A DNA stretch of 64,000 bases from Microbacterium festucae (GTDB lineage: Bacteria; Actinomycetota; Actinomycetes; Actinomycetales; Microbacteriaceae). The translations under genes were made by a program, and so were the position numbers. Below the pieces are notes generated by a model. The model was given only the letters and a program-made list of their open reading frames with translations. It made no database searches and was not told the DNA's origin. Numbering within the stretch: the first letter of the stretch is position 1; each line of letters begins with the position of its first letter. Of the stretch, positions 27,725-35,269 are shown piece after piece. Where the stretch lies: contig NZ_JAOEFC010000002.1 in NCBI RefSeq assembly GCF_025421715.1, forward strand, positions 839,831 through 903,830. The letters run 5' to 3'.

Positions 27725-28459
27725 TCACCGGCGGTCGTCGGTGGTCTGGCCGTAGACGTTCTGGTACCGGTTGTAGAGGGCGTCGATCGCTTCCTGCGGG
27801 ATCGGGACGAGCTCGCCGCCCTGCCGGGCGAGGTGGACGGTGCGCGCGACGTCTTCGAGCATCACCGCGGCCTTCACGGCATCCTTCGCCGTCGCCCCGA
27901 TCGTGAACGGCCCGTGGCTGCGCATCAACACCGCCCGCGACCGGTGCCCGGTCAACGTGTCCACGATGCCCCGACCGATCGAATCGTCGCCGATGATCGC
28001 GAACGGCCCCACCGGGATCGGACCCCCGAACTCATCGGCCATCGCCGTGATCACACACGGGATCTCCTCCCCCCGCGCCGCCCACGCCACCGCATAATCC
28101 GAGTGCGTGTGCACGACCCCGCCGACCTCCGGCATGTTCCGGTACACATACGCGTGCGCCGCGGTGTCCGACGACGGCGACCGGTCACTGCCGGGCGTTC
28201 CCGCCACGACATTCCCGTCGAGATCGCACAGGATCATGTTCTCCGGCGCGAGATCGTCATACGACACACCCGACGGCTTGATCACGAACAGATCCGCATC
28301 CGGCACCCGGCCCGACACGTTCCCCCCGGTCCACACCACCAGCCCGTACCGCACCAACTCCGCATGCAACCCCGCCACCTCGGCCCGCGTCCGCGCAATC
28401 GCAACCTCGGTCTTCACACCCGCGACATAGGCGTCGGTGCGATCGGCGGCGGTGCTCAT
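27725..28459 (-). CDS. araD: L-ribulose-5-phosphate 4-epimerase
   Basis: A 244-residue class II aldolase-family epimerase that converts L-ribulose 5-phosphate to D-xylulose 5-phosphate. GGNVSGRVP (phosphate binding), [11 protein letters not shown], the zinc ligands in VVHTHSDYA and the third His in [10 protein letters not shown] are present. The upstream extension of the open frame is rejected because AAGGAG lies correctly before the ATG at 28459. No araA or araB lies in the window, so a strictly arabinose role is inferred; ribulose phosphate from other pathways is possible. Confidence 0.88.
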   Translation of the reverse strand: MSTAADRTDAYVAGVKTEVAIARTRAEVAGLHAELVRYGLVVWTGGNVSGRVPDADLFVIKPSGVSYDDLAPENMILCDLDGNVVAGTPGSDRSPSSDTAAHAYVYRNMPEVGGVVHTHSDYAVAWAARGEEIPCVITAMADEFGGPIPVGPFAIIGDDSIGRGIVDTLTGHRSRAVLMRSHGPFTIGATAKDAVKAAVMLEDVARTVHLARQGGELVPIPQEAIDALYNRYQNVYGQTTDDRR

Positions 28460-28523
28460 GCGGTGGACTCCTTCGTCCGACGTATCGTTCGATGCCGCGA
28501 GGTGCGGTGTCGTGTGACAGTCG

Positions 28524-28539
28524 ATGTGACCGTTCACAT
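28524..28539. promoter_or_regulatory. LacI-type operator at the araD promoter
   Basis: ATGTGACCGTTCACAT: six-base arms ATGTGA/TCACAT around a central CG. It begins about seven bases after the araD -10 box, over the expected transcript start, as expected for repression. The same core ATGTG-N2-CG-N2-CACAT is found upstream of the lacI-like gene. Confidence 0.7.
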
Positions 28540-28545
28540 TGCGAA

Positions 28546-28576
28546 ACTATAGACCCACGGTCGACCGGGCTGTCAA
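28546..28576 (-). promoter_or_regulatory. araD operon promoter
   Basis: On the minus strand, -35 TTGACA (28571-28576) and -10 TATAGT (28546-28551) with a 19-base spacer. The -35 is a perfect consensus, rare in this GC-rich window; the spacer is slightly long. The operator lies just downstream. Confidence 0.7.
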
Positions 28577-28618
28577 CTCCCGGCGTGTCCCGGTTGATAT
28601 CGGGTTGGTAACGGGCCC

Positions 28619-29632
28619 TCAGCGGATGCCGACGGGCGCCGACGAGCTGCGCACGCGCAGCTCCGGCAGGATCACCGCCGCGGTCTGCTCCCCCGAGGCG
28701 GAGCCCAGCAGCAGATCCACGCACCGGCGGCCCAGTTCGGCGAAGTCCTGACGCACCGTGGTCAGCGGGGGCCAGAAGTGGGCGGCCTCGGGGATGTCGT
28801 CGAACCCCACGATGCTCACGTCGCGCGGACAGTCCAGGCCCTCGGCGCGCACCGCGTGCATGAGCCCCAGCGCCATCTGGTCGTTCGACGAGAAGATCGC
28901 CGTGAAGTCGCGCACCCGCAGCATCTCGCGCCCCGCGTAGTAGCCGAACTCCGCCGTCCAGTCCCCCAGGATCGGCGCCGTCGTGGGGATGTCCCAGGCG
29001 CTCATCTCGTCGAGGAAGCCGCGCATGCGCGCCTCCGCCTCGATCCAGTCCTGCGGGCCGGCGAGGTGGTAGATGTTCCGGTGCCCCAGCTCGATGAGGT
29101 GCCGCGTGGCCAGGCGGGCACCGGCGATCTGGTCGACCGAGAGCGTGTGATCGGGGTCGAGGTCGGTGGACTGCAGGGTCACGTAGGGCAGGTCGGGCTT
29201 CTGCGCAATGAGGGCGCGGATCACCCGCGACTGGGGCGCGATGACGACGAGTCCCTCGATCCCCTGGGCCATGAGGTGCGACAGCCCGTCGGGGATCGAC
29301 GAGGGGTCCGTGGGGTCGATGTTGGCCGTCGACGCCCAGTAGCCGCGGGCCCGCGCAGCGGCCTCGATCGCCGCGATCGACGAGGCGGGGCCGTACTGCG
29401 TGGCCGACGCGGCGAGGATGCCGATGGTGTGCGAGCGGCTGGTGACCAGGGCCCGCGCCGCGCGGTTCGGGCTGTACGACAGGTCGGACATCACCGCCCG
29501 CACCCGCTCGCGCGTCTCGGGCCGGATGCTCGGATGGTCGTTGAGCACGCGCGACACCGTCTGATGCGACACCCCGGCGAGCCGGGCCACATCGCGGATG
29601 CTGGGCCGGCGCCCCTGGGCCTCGTCGCTCAT
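28619..29632 (-). CDS. LacI-family transcriptional regulator of the sugar operon
   Basis: A 337-residue repressor: helix-turn-helix IRDVARLAGVSHQTVSRVLN at residues 12-31, hinge, then a sugar-binding core (TIGILAAS, LSVDQIAGARLATRHLIELG, VGFDDIPEAAHFWPPLTTV). It lies immediately upstream of, and in the same direction as, araD and the sugar transporter genes. A shared operator core occurs in front of both this gene and araD, so it very likely represses the operon and itself, released by a sugar or sugar phosphate. Only a weak purine-rich stretch precedes the ATG. Confidence 0.92.
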   Translation of the reverse strand: MSDEAQGRRPSIRDVARLAGVSHQTVSRVLNDHPSIRPETRERVRAVMSDLSYSPNRAARALVTSRSHTIGILAASATQYGPASSIAAIEAAARARGYWASTANIDPTDPSSIPDGLSHLMAQGIEGLVVIAPQSRVIRALIAQKPDLPYVTLQSTDLDPDHTLSVDQIAGARLATRHLIELGHRNIYHLAGPQDWIEAEARMRGFLDEMSAWDIPTTAPILGDWTAEFGYYAGREMLRVRDFTAIFSSNDQMALGLMHAVRAEGLDCPRDVSIVGFDDIPEAAHFWPPLTTVRQDFAELGRRCVDLLLGSASGEQTAAVILPELRVRSSSAPVGIR

Positions 29633-29651
29633 GGTGTCTCTCCGTCACCCG

Positions 29652-29667
29652 ATGTGCACGGTCACAT
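29652..29667. promoter_or_regulatory. Operator in front of the lacI-like gene
   Basis: ATGTGCACGGTCACAT, sharing ATGTG-N2-CG-N2-CACAT with the araD operator. It begins about twelve bases downstream of a minus-strand CATAAT (29679-29684) that can serve as -10 box, consistent with autoregulation. Confidence 0.65.
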
Positions 29668-29715
29668 CAGTCGTGCCCATTATGACCCGACAGGCCCCGG
29701 ATATCGAGGAATTCC

Positions 29716-29732
29716 CGTGTGACAGTCACACG
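29716..29732. promoter_or_regulatory. Dyad CGTGTGAC-A-GTCACACG
   Basis: Perfect 8-bp inverted repeat around one base. Its first twelve bases, CGTGTGACAGTC, recur exactly at 28511-28522 next to the araD operator. Possible second site for the LacI-type regulator or another factor. Confidence 0.5.
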
Positions 29733-29747
29733 CGAGGCGCGGACTCC

Positions 29748-29772
29748 TGTGACAACGGCCCGCTTTGTCACA
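29748..29772. promoter_or_regulatory. Dyad TGTGACAA-N9-TTGTCACA
   Basis: Perfect 8-bp arms (29748-29755, 29765-29772) separated by nine bases. It lies about 40-60 bases upstream of the ATG of the following plus-strand gene, where an activator or repressor could act. Confidence 0.5.
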
Positions 29773-29797
29773 TCGCGGGTCGCCGGCGGCCCGCGCA

Positions 29798-29803
29798 TAG
29801 GAT
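29798..29803 (+). promoter_or_regulatory. -10 box, leaderless type
   Basis: TAGGAT, six bases before the ATG at 29810. Confidence 0.5.
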
Positions 29804-29809
29804 GCGGTC

Positions 29810-30373
29810 ATGGACGACCTGTCGCGGCATCTGCCGCTGTCGCAGCGCTCCGGCGTCGACGAGTCGGGCGCCACCGCCGACCGCCGTGCCGACATCGCCC
29901 GGGTGCGCGAGCGCCACGCCGAGCTGGTCGCCGGAGCGCAGCCGGAGCGCTCGGTGGAGTCGGAGCGGGCGGTGCAGGAGTCGGCGCGCGCGGCGCAGCC
30001 GGAGCGGGCGGCGCAGCCGGAGCGGGCGGTGCAGGCGGAGCGGGCGGCGCAGCTGCGGGCCGAAGCCGACGGCATCCGCCGGGGACCGCGCCGCCCGATG
30101 CGCGATCTGGTGGCCGCGGTGCGCGAGCTCGCCGCCGACGCCGGCGACGCGCCGCTCGGGCTGCCCGCGCACATCACCGGCGCCGTCGCGCTCTACCAGG
30201 TCGGCCGGGCGCCGTTCCAGCGCCGTGCGGTCGTGAAGGGCCACACGCTGCGCGCGAGCGATGCCGGCTGGGAGTTCGGTCGCGGTCCGGTGCTCGAGGG
30301 CACCGCCGACGACATCGTGCGGTTCCTGCTCGGCCTCGGCGACGAGCCGCCGCGCCCGGTCAGCTCGCGGTGA
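29810..30373 (+). CDS. Hypothetical protein with hexapeptide repeats
   Basis: A 187-residue protein I do not recognise. Residues 42-85 are a run of near-identical six-residue units (AQPERA, AVQAER and similar) encoded by ~18-base DNA repeats, probably a charged helical linker. The C-terminal half (from about 100) ends VRFLLGLGDEPPRPV, with SDAGWEFGRGPVLEGTADD loosely recalling the C-terminus of mycothiol-dependent isomerase/SCP2-like proteins. No signal peptide or membrane segment. The leaderless-type -10 box supports this as a real gene. It overlaps the convergent peptidase gene by 14 bases. Confidence 0.65.
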   Translation: MDDLSRHLPLSQRSGVDESGATADRRADIARVRERHAELVAGAQPERSVESERAVQESARAAQPERAAQPERAVQAERAAQLRAEADGIRRGPRRPMRDLVAAVRELAADAGDAPLGLPAHITGAVALYQVGRAPFQRRAVVKGHTLRASDAGWEFGRGPVLEGTADDIVRFLLGLGDEPPRPVSSR

Positions 30374-31712
30374 TCAGCGCCCGGTAGAACCCGATCCCCC
30401 GCAGCCACACCGCCACGCGGATGCGTTCGTTGTGCGAGTGCAGGGCGTCGCGCTCGGCGCGGGTGAGGTGGAACGGCGTGAACCGGTAGACGTGGTCGCT
30501 GATGGCGGTGAACCAGCGGCTGTCGCTGGCGCCCAGCTGGATGTACGGGGCGGTGATGATCTGGGCGCCGCCGGGAGCGGGCAGCGCCGCGGCCACCGCC
30601 GTCGCCAGGCGGCGCCACGGCTCGCCGCGCCAGGGCGACACCGGCGACGGGTCCGACCCGTGCCGCACCTCGACCTCCACGGCGGGATCGGCGACGATCC
30701 GGCGGATGCGCGCGGCGGCCGAGGCGACGGTGTCGCCGGTGAGCAGCCGGATGTTCACCGAGGCGCGCGCCGTGGTCGCCAGCACGTTCTCGCCGGGGGC
30801 GCCGGCGAGCTCGGTGACGACGGCGGTCGTGCGCACGAGGGCGTTCATCTCGGCGCCCAGGCGGGGGAAGACCCGGGCCAGCAGCGGTCCGGTGAGCCCG
30901 AGGTTGCCGAACACCCATCGGTAGGGCGGGTCGGCGTGCGGGGCGACGGTGGCGAACAGGGCCCGCACCGGCGGGGCGATGCGCACCGGGAACGGGCGAC
31001 GGTGGATGCGCGAGATCGCCCGGGCCAGCCGCGCGGTGGCGGGGAAGGCGGGCGGCGTGGAGGCGTGACCGCCGTTCTCGCGCGCCGTCAGCAGCACGGT
31101 CATCACGCCGCGCTCGGCGACGCCGACCATCGCGGTGGGCGCGTGCACGCCGGGCACGGCCCCTTCCACGACCGCGCCGCCTTCGTCGAGCACGAGGCCG
31201 GGGCGGACGCCCCGCGCGGTGAGGGCGGCCACGATCGCGCGCGCTCCCCCACCGGCGGTCTCCTCGTTGTGGCCGAACGACAGATAGACGTCGCGCGCCG
31301 GGGTGTACCCGTCGGCGACAAGCTGCTCGACCGCCTCCAGGATCGCCACGAGCGCGCCCTTATCGTCGATGGCGCCGCGGGCGTGGATCGCCGCCTCCGC
31401 ACCGTCGCCGACGATCTCGGCGTCGAAGGGGCCGTGCTCCCACTCGTCCGACACGACCGGCACGACGTCCAGGTGCGCCATCAGCACCAGCGGGTCCGCC
31501 GCGTCGGCGCCGGCCCACCGGTACAGCAGCGAGTGCCCGTCGACGATCTCGCGCTCCAGGGCCGCGTGCGTGCGGGGGTACAGGCGCGGCAGCGCCGCGA
31601 CGAACGCGTCGAACGGCCCCTCATCGATCAGTGTCTCGTCGGCGTGCGAGACGGTCGGGATGCGCAGCAGCTCCCGGAACCGTTCGACCGCCGCAGCATC
31701 CCGCTCATCCAC
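30360..31712 (-). CDS. M20-family metallopeptidase
   Basis: A 450-residue zinc hydrolase of the M20 (carboxypeptidase S/PM20D1-like) family that cleaves small peptides or N-acyl amino acids. Metal and catalytic motifs: MAHLDVVPV, GAIDDKGALVAI, SFGHNEETAGGGA, and a late His in LTRAERDALHSHNE. The lid domain is inserted in the middle. A longer frame runs upstream but passes through the intergenic repeat; the GTG at 31712 is chosen because a TATGCT box lies six bases before it. Confidence 0.9.
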   Translation of the reverse strand: MDERDAAAVERFRELLRIPTVSHADETLIDEGPFDAFVAALPRLYPRTHAALEREIVDGHSLLYRWAGADAADPLVLMAHLDVVPVVSDEWEHGPFDAEIVGDGAEAAIHARGAIDDKGALVAILEAVEQLVADGYTPARDVYLSFGHNEETAGGGARAIVAALTARGVRPGLVLDEGGAVVEGAVPGVHAPTAMVGVAERGVMTVLLTARENGGHASTPPAFPATARLARAISRIHRRPFPVRIAPPVRALFATVAPHADPPYRWVFGNLGLTGPLLARVFPRLGAEMNALVRTTAVVTELAGAPGENVLATTARASVNIRLLTGDTVASAAARIRRIVADPAVEVEVRHGSDPSPVSPWRGEPWRRLATAVAAALPAPGGAQIITAPYIQLGASDSRWFTAISDHVYRFTPFHLTRAERDALHSHNERIRVAVWLRGIGFYRALITAS

Positions 31713-31718
31713 CCCCCG

Positions 31719-31724
31719 AGCATA
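31719..31724 (-). promoter_or_regulatory. -10 box of the M20 peptidase gene, leaderless type
   Basis: TATGCT on the minus strand, six bases before GTG 31712. Confidence 0.5.
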
Positions 31725-31750
31725 TTGCCGCCCGCCCCGCCCCTCACCCC

Positions 31751-31834
31751 CGCGAAACTCCTCCAATCCGCCCGCCGCACGCCTCGCGAGCCCCACAAAC
31801 CCCCGATTCCGCGACGATCTGGAGGAGTTTCGCG
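31751..31834. repeat. 84-bp repeat, copy 1, with 14-bp inverted ends
   Basis: Begins CGCGAAACTCCTCC and ends with its exact reverse complement GGAGGAGTTTCGCG. Identical to copy 2 at 77 of 84 positions by direct comparison. Could fold into one long hairpin in either DNA strand or RNA; resembles a miniature inverted-repeat element or REP-type unit, but I do not recognise the family. Confidence 0.85.
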
Positions 31835-31957
31835 ACCCGCGGCCCACCACCCCGCCCCGCACCGCGCCCCACAACCCCGGCTCGCACCCCGCGCTCACGC
31901 CCGCACCCCGCCCCCGGGGCCCTCGCCCGCACCCCGGCCGCGCCCCCACCTCTCCCT

Positions 31958-32041
31958 CGCGAAACTCCTCCCATCCGCACGCCGCACGCCCCTCCAGCCC
32001 CGCAAACCCCCGATTCCACGACGATCTGGAGGAGTTTCGCG
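31958..32041. repeat. 84-bp repeat, copy 2, with 14-bp inverted ends
   Basis: Same orientation and same length as copy 1, 123 bp downstream. The 14-bp ends are unchanged while all seven differences are internal, which suggests the inverted ends are what is kept. Confidence 0.85.
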
Positions 32042-32112
32042 TCCCGCACCCCGCGAACCCGCCCCCGCGCGCGAACTGCCACGCCGCCGCGCGGCGCCGG
32101 GCCGACCGCCCG

Positions 32113-32118
32113 TAGGCT
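32113..32118 (+). promoter_or_regulatory. -10 box of the Gfo/Idh/MocA gene, leaderless type
   Basis: TAGGCT, seven bases before the ATG at 32126. Confidence 0.5.
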
Positions 32119-32125
32119 CGGGGGC

Positions 32126-33145
32126 ATGACCGGACTCAGCTCAGACCCCGCTCACTCCGCCGCCGCGCCCGGCCTCCGCTGGGGGATCCTCGCCACGGGC
32201 GGCATCGCCCATGCCTTCACCTCCGACCTTCGCACCGCCGGCCGCCAGATCACCGCGGTCGGCTCCCGCCGCCCCGAGGCGGCCGCCGCCTTCGCGCAGC
32301 AGTACGGCATCGGCCACGCGCACGGGTCGTACGAAGACCTCGTCGCCGACCCCGATGTCGACATCATCTACATCGCGACGCCGCACCCGTCCCACGCCGA
32401 GAACGCCCTGCTCGCGCTGGATGCCGGCAAGCACGTGCTCGTCGAGAAGCCGTTCACCCTCACCGCAGCCGAGGCGCAGCGCGTCGCCGACCGCGCCGCC
32501 GAGCGCGGCCTGCTCGCCATGGAGGCGATGTGGACGCGCTACCTGCCGCACATGGTGCGCATCCGCGAGATCATCGCCACCGGCACGCTGGGCGAGGTGC
32601 GCGCGGTGTTCGCCGACCACACCCAGAAGATCTCCGCCGACCCGGCGCACCGCCTCAACGCCCTCGAGCTCGGCGGCGGCTCGCTGCTCGACCTCGGCAT
32701 CTACCCGGTGTCGTTCGCCTGCGACGTGCTGGGCGTGCCGGATGCCGTCACCTCGGCCGCCCGTCTCGGCGAGACCGGCGCCGACGCCGAGGTCGCGACG
32801 ATCGCGACCCACCCGGGCGGCGCCCTGTCGACGTCGATCTCGACCTCGCGCGCCGCCGGCCCCAACCGGGCGACCGTGCTCGGCACCGATGCGCGCATCG
32901 AGATCAACGCCACCTGGTACTGCCCGACGTCGTTCCGGGTGGTCACCGCCGACGGCACCGTGCTCGAGGAGTACGCCTCGGCGATCGAGGGCCGGGGCAT
33001 GCAGTTCCAGGCGCTCTACGCCGAGAAGCTCATCGCCGCGGGCCGCACCGACAGCGACCTGCTGCCGATCGCCGAGAGCGTGGCCATCATGCGGCTGCTC
33101 GACGAGGTGCGGGCGCAGATCGGGGTCGTCTACCCCGGCGAATAG
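32126..33145 (+). CDS. Gfo/Idh/MocA-family NAD(P)-dependent dehydrogenase
   Basis: A 339-residue oxidoreductase acting on a sugar, polyol or trans-dihydrodiol-type substrate (substrate unknown). The N-terminal Rossmann fold has WGILATGGIAHAF, followed by IYIATPHPSH and the catalytic-lysine motif VLVEKPFTLT. The C-terminal alpha/beta domain has GGGSLLDLGIYPVSF, common in the dimeric dihydrodiol dehydrogenase-like branch. The start is set by the nearby TAGGCT box. Confidence 0.9.
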   Translation: MTGLSSDPAHSAAAPGLRWGILATGGIAHAFTSDLRTAGRQITAVGSRRPEAAAAFAQQYGIGHAHGSYEDLVADPDVDIIYIATPHPSHAENALLALDAGKHVLVEKPFTLTAAEAQRVADRAAERGLLAMEAMWTRYLPHMVRIREIIATGTLGEVRAVFADHTQKISADPAHRLNALELGGGSLLDLGIYPVSFACDVLGVPDAVTSAARLGETGADAEVATIATHPGGALSTSISTSRAAGPNRATVLGTDARIEINATWYCPTSFRVVTADGTVLEEYASAIEGRGMQFQALYAEKLIAAGRTDSDLLPIAESVAIMRLLDEVRAQIGVVYPGE

Positions 33146-33148
33146 CCG

Positions 33149-33529
33149 TCAGCGTCGCGTGGACCACAGCGCCCACGCGACGAGCACGGGCTGGAACAGC
33201 AGCCGCACGTACCGCGCGCGGTCGTCGTCGAGGCCGAAGCCGGCGCGCTTGCCGGTGGCCTGGGCGATGTTGCCGGGGAAGATCGCGATGAAGAAGGCCG
33301 CCAGGATCGCCCCGATCCGCCGGCGCTCCTTGGGCAGCACGACCAGCGCCGCCCCGAGCATGATCTCCACGGCGCCGGATGCCACGACGACGCCGTCCTT
33401 GTCGATGGGGACGACCTCGGTGACGAGGTCGGGCACCTGCGCCTGGAACTCCTTGCGGGCCCAGAACAGGTGACTCAGTCCCGCGAACACCATGCCGGCG
33501 GCGAGCAGCCATCTCGCGAACGTTCTCAT
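33149..33529 (-). CDS. DoxX-like membrane protein (first paralogue)
   Basis: A 126-residue protein with four hydrophobic segments, related to DoxX/DUF4267-type membrane proteins of uncertain role. Words: ARWLLAAGMVFAGLSHLFW, ASGAVEIMLGAALV, FPGNIAQ, VRLLFQPVLVAWALWSTR. A clearly related gene lies at 40025-40429. Converges on the dehydrogenase gene with only three bases between the stops; a CATACT box six bases before the ATG fits leaderless transcription. Confidence 0.8.
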   Translation of the reverse strand: MRTFARWLLAAGMVFAGLSHLFWARKEFQAQVPDLVTEVVPIDKDGVVVASGAVEIMLGAALVVLPKERRRIGAILAAFFIAIFPGNIAQATGKRAGFGLDDDRARYVRLLFQPVLVAWALWSTRR

Positions 33530-33571
33530 CGTCCGAGTATGTCCTGCCCGCCGCCGTGCGTCGATGCCGGC

Positions 33572-35116
33572 TCAGGCGGCGAAGGGGATGGAGCCCACGA
33601 GCACGCCGACGGCGAGCATCGCCAGCGACACGATCGTCGCGCGCCACAGCACCTTCTTGTGGTGGTCGCCGAGGTTGACGTTGGCCAGCGACACGAGCAG
33701 CAGGATGGCCGGCACGAGCGGGCTCTGCAGGTGCACGGGCTGGCCGGTGATCGAGGCGCGCGCCATCTCGACGGGGGCGATCCCGAAGTGCGAGGCGCTC
33801 TCGGCGAGCACCGGCAGGATGCCGAAGTAGAAGGCGTCGTTGGACATGAAGAACGTGAACGGGATCGACAGCACCCCGGTGATCACGGCGAGGTAGGGGC
33901 CGAGAGATGCCGGGATGACCGAGGTGATCCATGCCGCCATGGCATCCACCATGCCGGTGCCGCCGAGCACGCCCACGAGCACGCCGGCGGCGAGCACCAT
34001 CGACACGACCCCGACGATCGAGGGGGCGTGGGCGACGATCTCGTCGCTCTGCTGCTTGAGCTTGGGGAAGTTGACCAGCAGCGCCACGGCCGCGCCGACC
34101 ATGAAGACGTAGGCGAGCGGGAACAGGTCGAGCACGAGCAGCACCATGACCGCGGCCGTCAGGGCCAGGTTGAACCAGATGAGGCGGGGGCGCAGCGTCG
34201 CGCGGTTGGGGTCGAGCATGGTGTCGGCCATCGCGGTGTCGGCGGGGTCGACGGCCGCGGCGGCGACGGCTCCCCGGCCGCCGCGCACGGTGACGATGTT
34301 GCCGGTGCGCAGCGTTGCGGCGGCGCCCGGCTTGGTCTCGGCCCCGCGGAACAGGCGGGGCGCGTCGAGGCGCCCGCCGCCGCCGGCGGCACCGGCCGAC
34401 TCGATGCGGCTGAGGTCGACGACGCCGGCGAGGCGGCGGCGCTCCGACAGTCCCAGGAACCAGGCGAAGGCCAGCGCGATGACGATGCCGGTCGCCAGCG
34501 ACGGCAGCATCGGCACGAACACGTCGGTGGGCTGGAGGCCGAGGGCGGTGGCGGCGCGCACGGTGGGGCCGCCCCAGGGCACGATGTTGAGCGTGCCGTT
34601 CATGAGCCCGGCGACACAGGTGAGCACGACGGGGCTCATGCCCAGCCGCAGGTAGATCGGCAGCATCGCCGACGTCGTGATGATGAAGGTGGTCGACCCG
34701 TCGCCGTCGAGCGAGACCGCGCCGGCCAGCAGCGCCGTGCCGAGGACGACCTTGGCGGGGTCATCGCCCAGCAGCCGCGTGATGAAGCGGATGAGCGGGT
34801 CGAACAGGCCGACGTCGATCATGATGCCGAAGTACATGATCGCGAACATCAGCAGTGCCGCGGTGGGCGCCATGGAGCCGATCGCGTCGATGATCATCTC
34901 ACCGAGCCCGAGTCCGGCCCCCGCGAACAGGCCGAACACGGTGGGCACGAGGATGAGGGCGACCATCGGGGTGAGGCGGCGGGTCATGATGAGCGCCATG
35001 AAGGCGAGCACCATCGTGAACCCGAGCACGACGAGCACGCCGTCGGAGGGCGTGAACGCCAGGTCGTAGCCCTCGTCGGCTGCTGCCGCTGCGAGGACGG
35101 CGGGGATCGGTGACAT
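33572..35116 (-). CDS. CitMHS-family citrate:cation symporter
   Basis: A 514-residue inner-membrane transporter with about eleven to twelve hydrophobic segments, matching the metal-citrate/proton symporters (CitM/CitH). Family words: MYFGIMIDVGLFDPLI, SLDGDGSTTFIIT, MNGTLNIVPWGGPT. A long central loop (about residues 235-310) is cytoplasmic. The ATG at 35116 follows a strong AAGGAG. The divergent CitA/DcuS-like two-component genes suggest citrate or another di/tricarboxylate as substrate and inducer (inference). Confidence 0.9.
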   Translation of the reverse strand: MSPIPAVLAAAAADEGYDLAFTPSDGVLVVLGFTMVLAFMALIMTRRLTPMVALILVPTVFGLFAGAGLGLGEMIIDAIGSMAPTAALLMFAIMYFGIMIDVGLFDPLIRFITRLLGDDPAKVVLGTALLAGAVSLDGDGSTTFIITTSAMLPIYLRLGMSPVVLTCVAGLMNGTLNIVPWGGPTVRAATALGLQPTDVFVPMLPSLATGIVIALAFAWFLGLSERRRLAGVVDLSRIESAGAAGGGGRLDAPRLFRGAETKPGAAATLRTGNIVTVRGGRGAVAAAAVDPADTAMADTMLDPNRATLRPRLIWFNLALTAAVMVLLVLDLFPLAYVFMVGAAVALLVNFPKLKQQSDEIVAHAPSIVGVVSMVLAAGVLVGVLGGTGMVDAMAAWITSVIPASLGPYLAVITGVLSIPFTFFMSNDAFYFGILPVLAESASHFGIAPVEMARASITGQPVHLQSPLVPAILLLVSLANVNLGDHHKKVLWRATIVSLAMLAVGVLVGSIPFAA

Positions 35117-35134
35117 CTCGACTCCTTCGTCTGT

Positions 35135-35146
35135 GTCCACGTGGAC
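35135..35146. promoter_or_regulatory. 12-bp palindrome in the divergent citrate region
   Basis: GTCCACGTGGAC is a perfect palindrome 19 bases upstream of the transporter start, in its leader. Candidate operator for the response regulator or for another repressor; a short GC-rich palindrome can arise by chance here. Confidence 0.35.
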
Positions 35147-35269
35147 CCGTGGAGGGGATGCGGAGACTCTAGGCACCGGCGGCGGCGCGCGGCGGGTATC
35201 TCGCATTGCGGGACGTTCTGCGCGTACCGTGAGTTGAGCGCATTCTGCTCACCGCGCCGAAGGGATCGC

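Larger units (their letters stand above)
31713..32125. other. Gene-free divergent region, 413 bp
   Basis: Between the divergent peptidase and dehydrogenase genes. It contains two copies of an 84-bp repeat, a C-rich 123-bp stretch between them, and the two leaderless-type -10 boxes at its ends. No convincing gene: the open frames here are only shadows of the biased composition. Confidence 0.8.

Noticed and set aside
31713..31949. N-terminal extension of the M20 peptidase frame through the first 84-bp repeat
   Set aside because: The extra 79 residues are low-complexity Arg/Gly sequence; the GTG at 31712 has a promoter box in place and matches the family's start.
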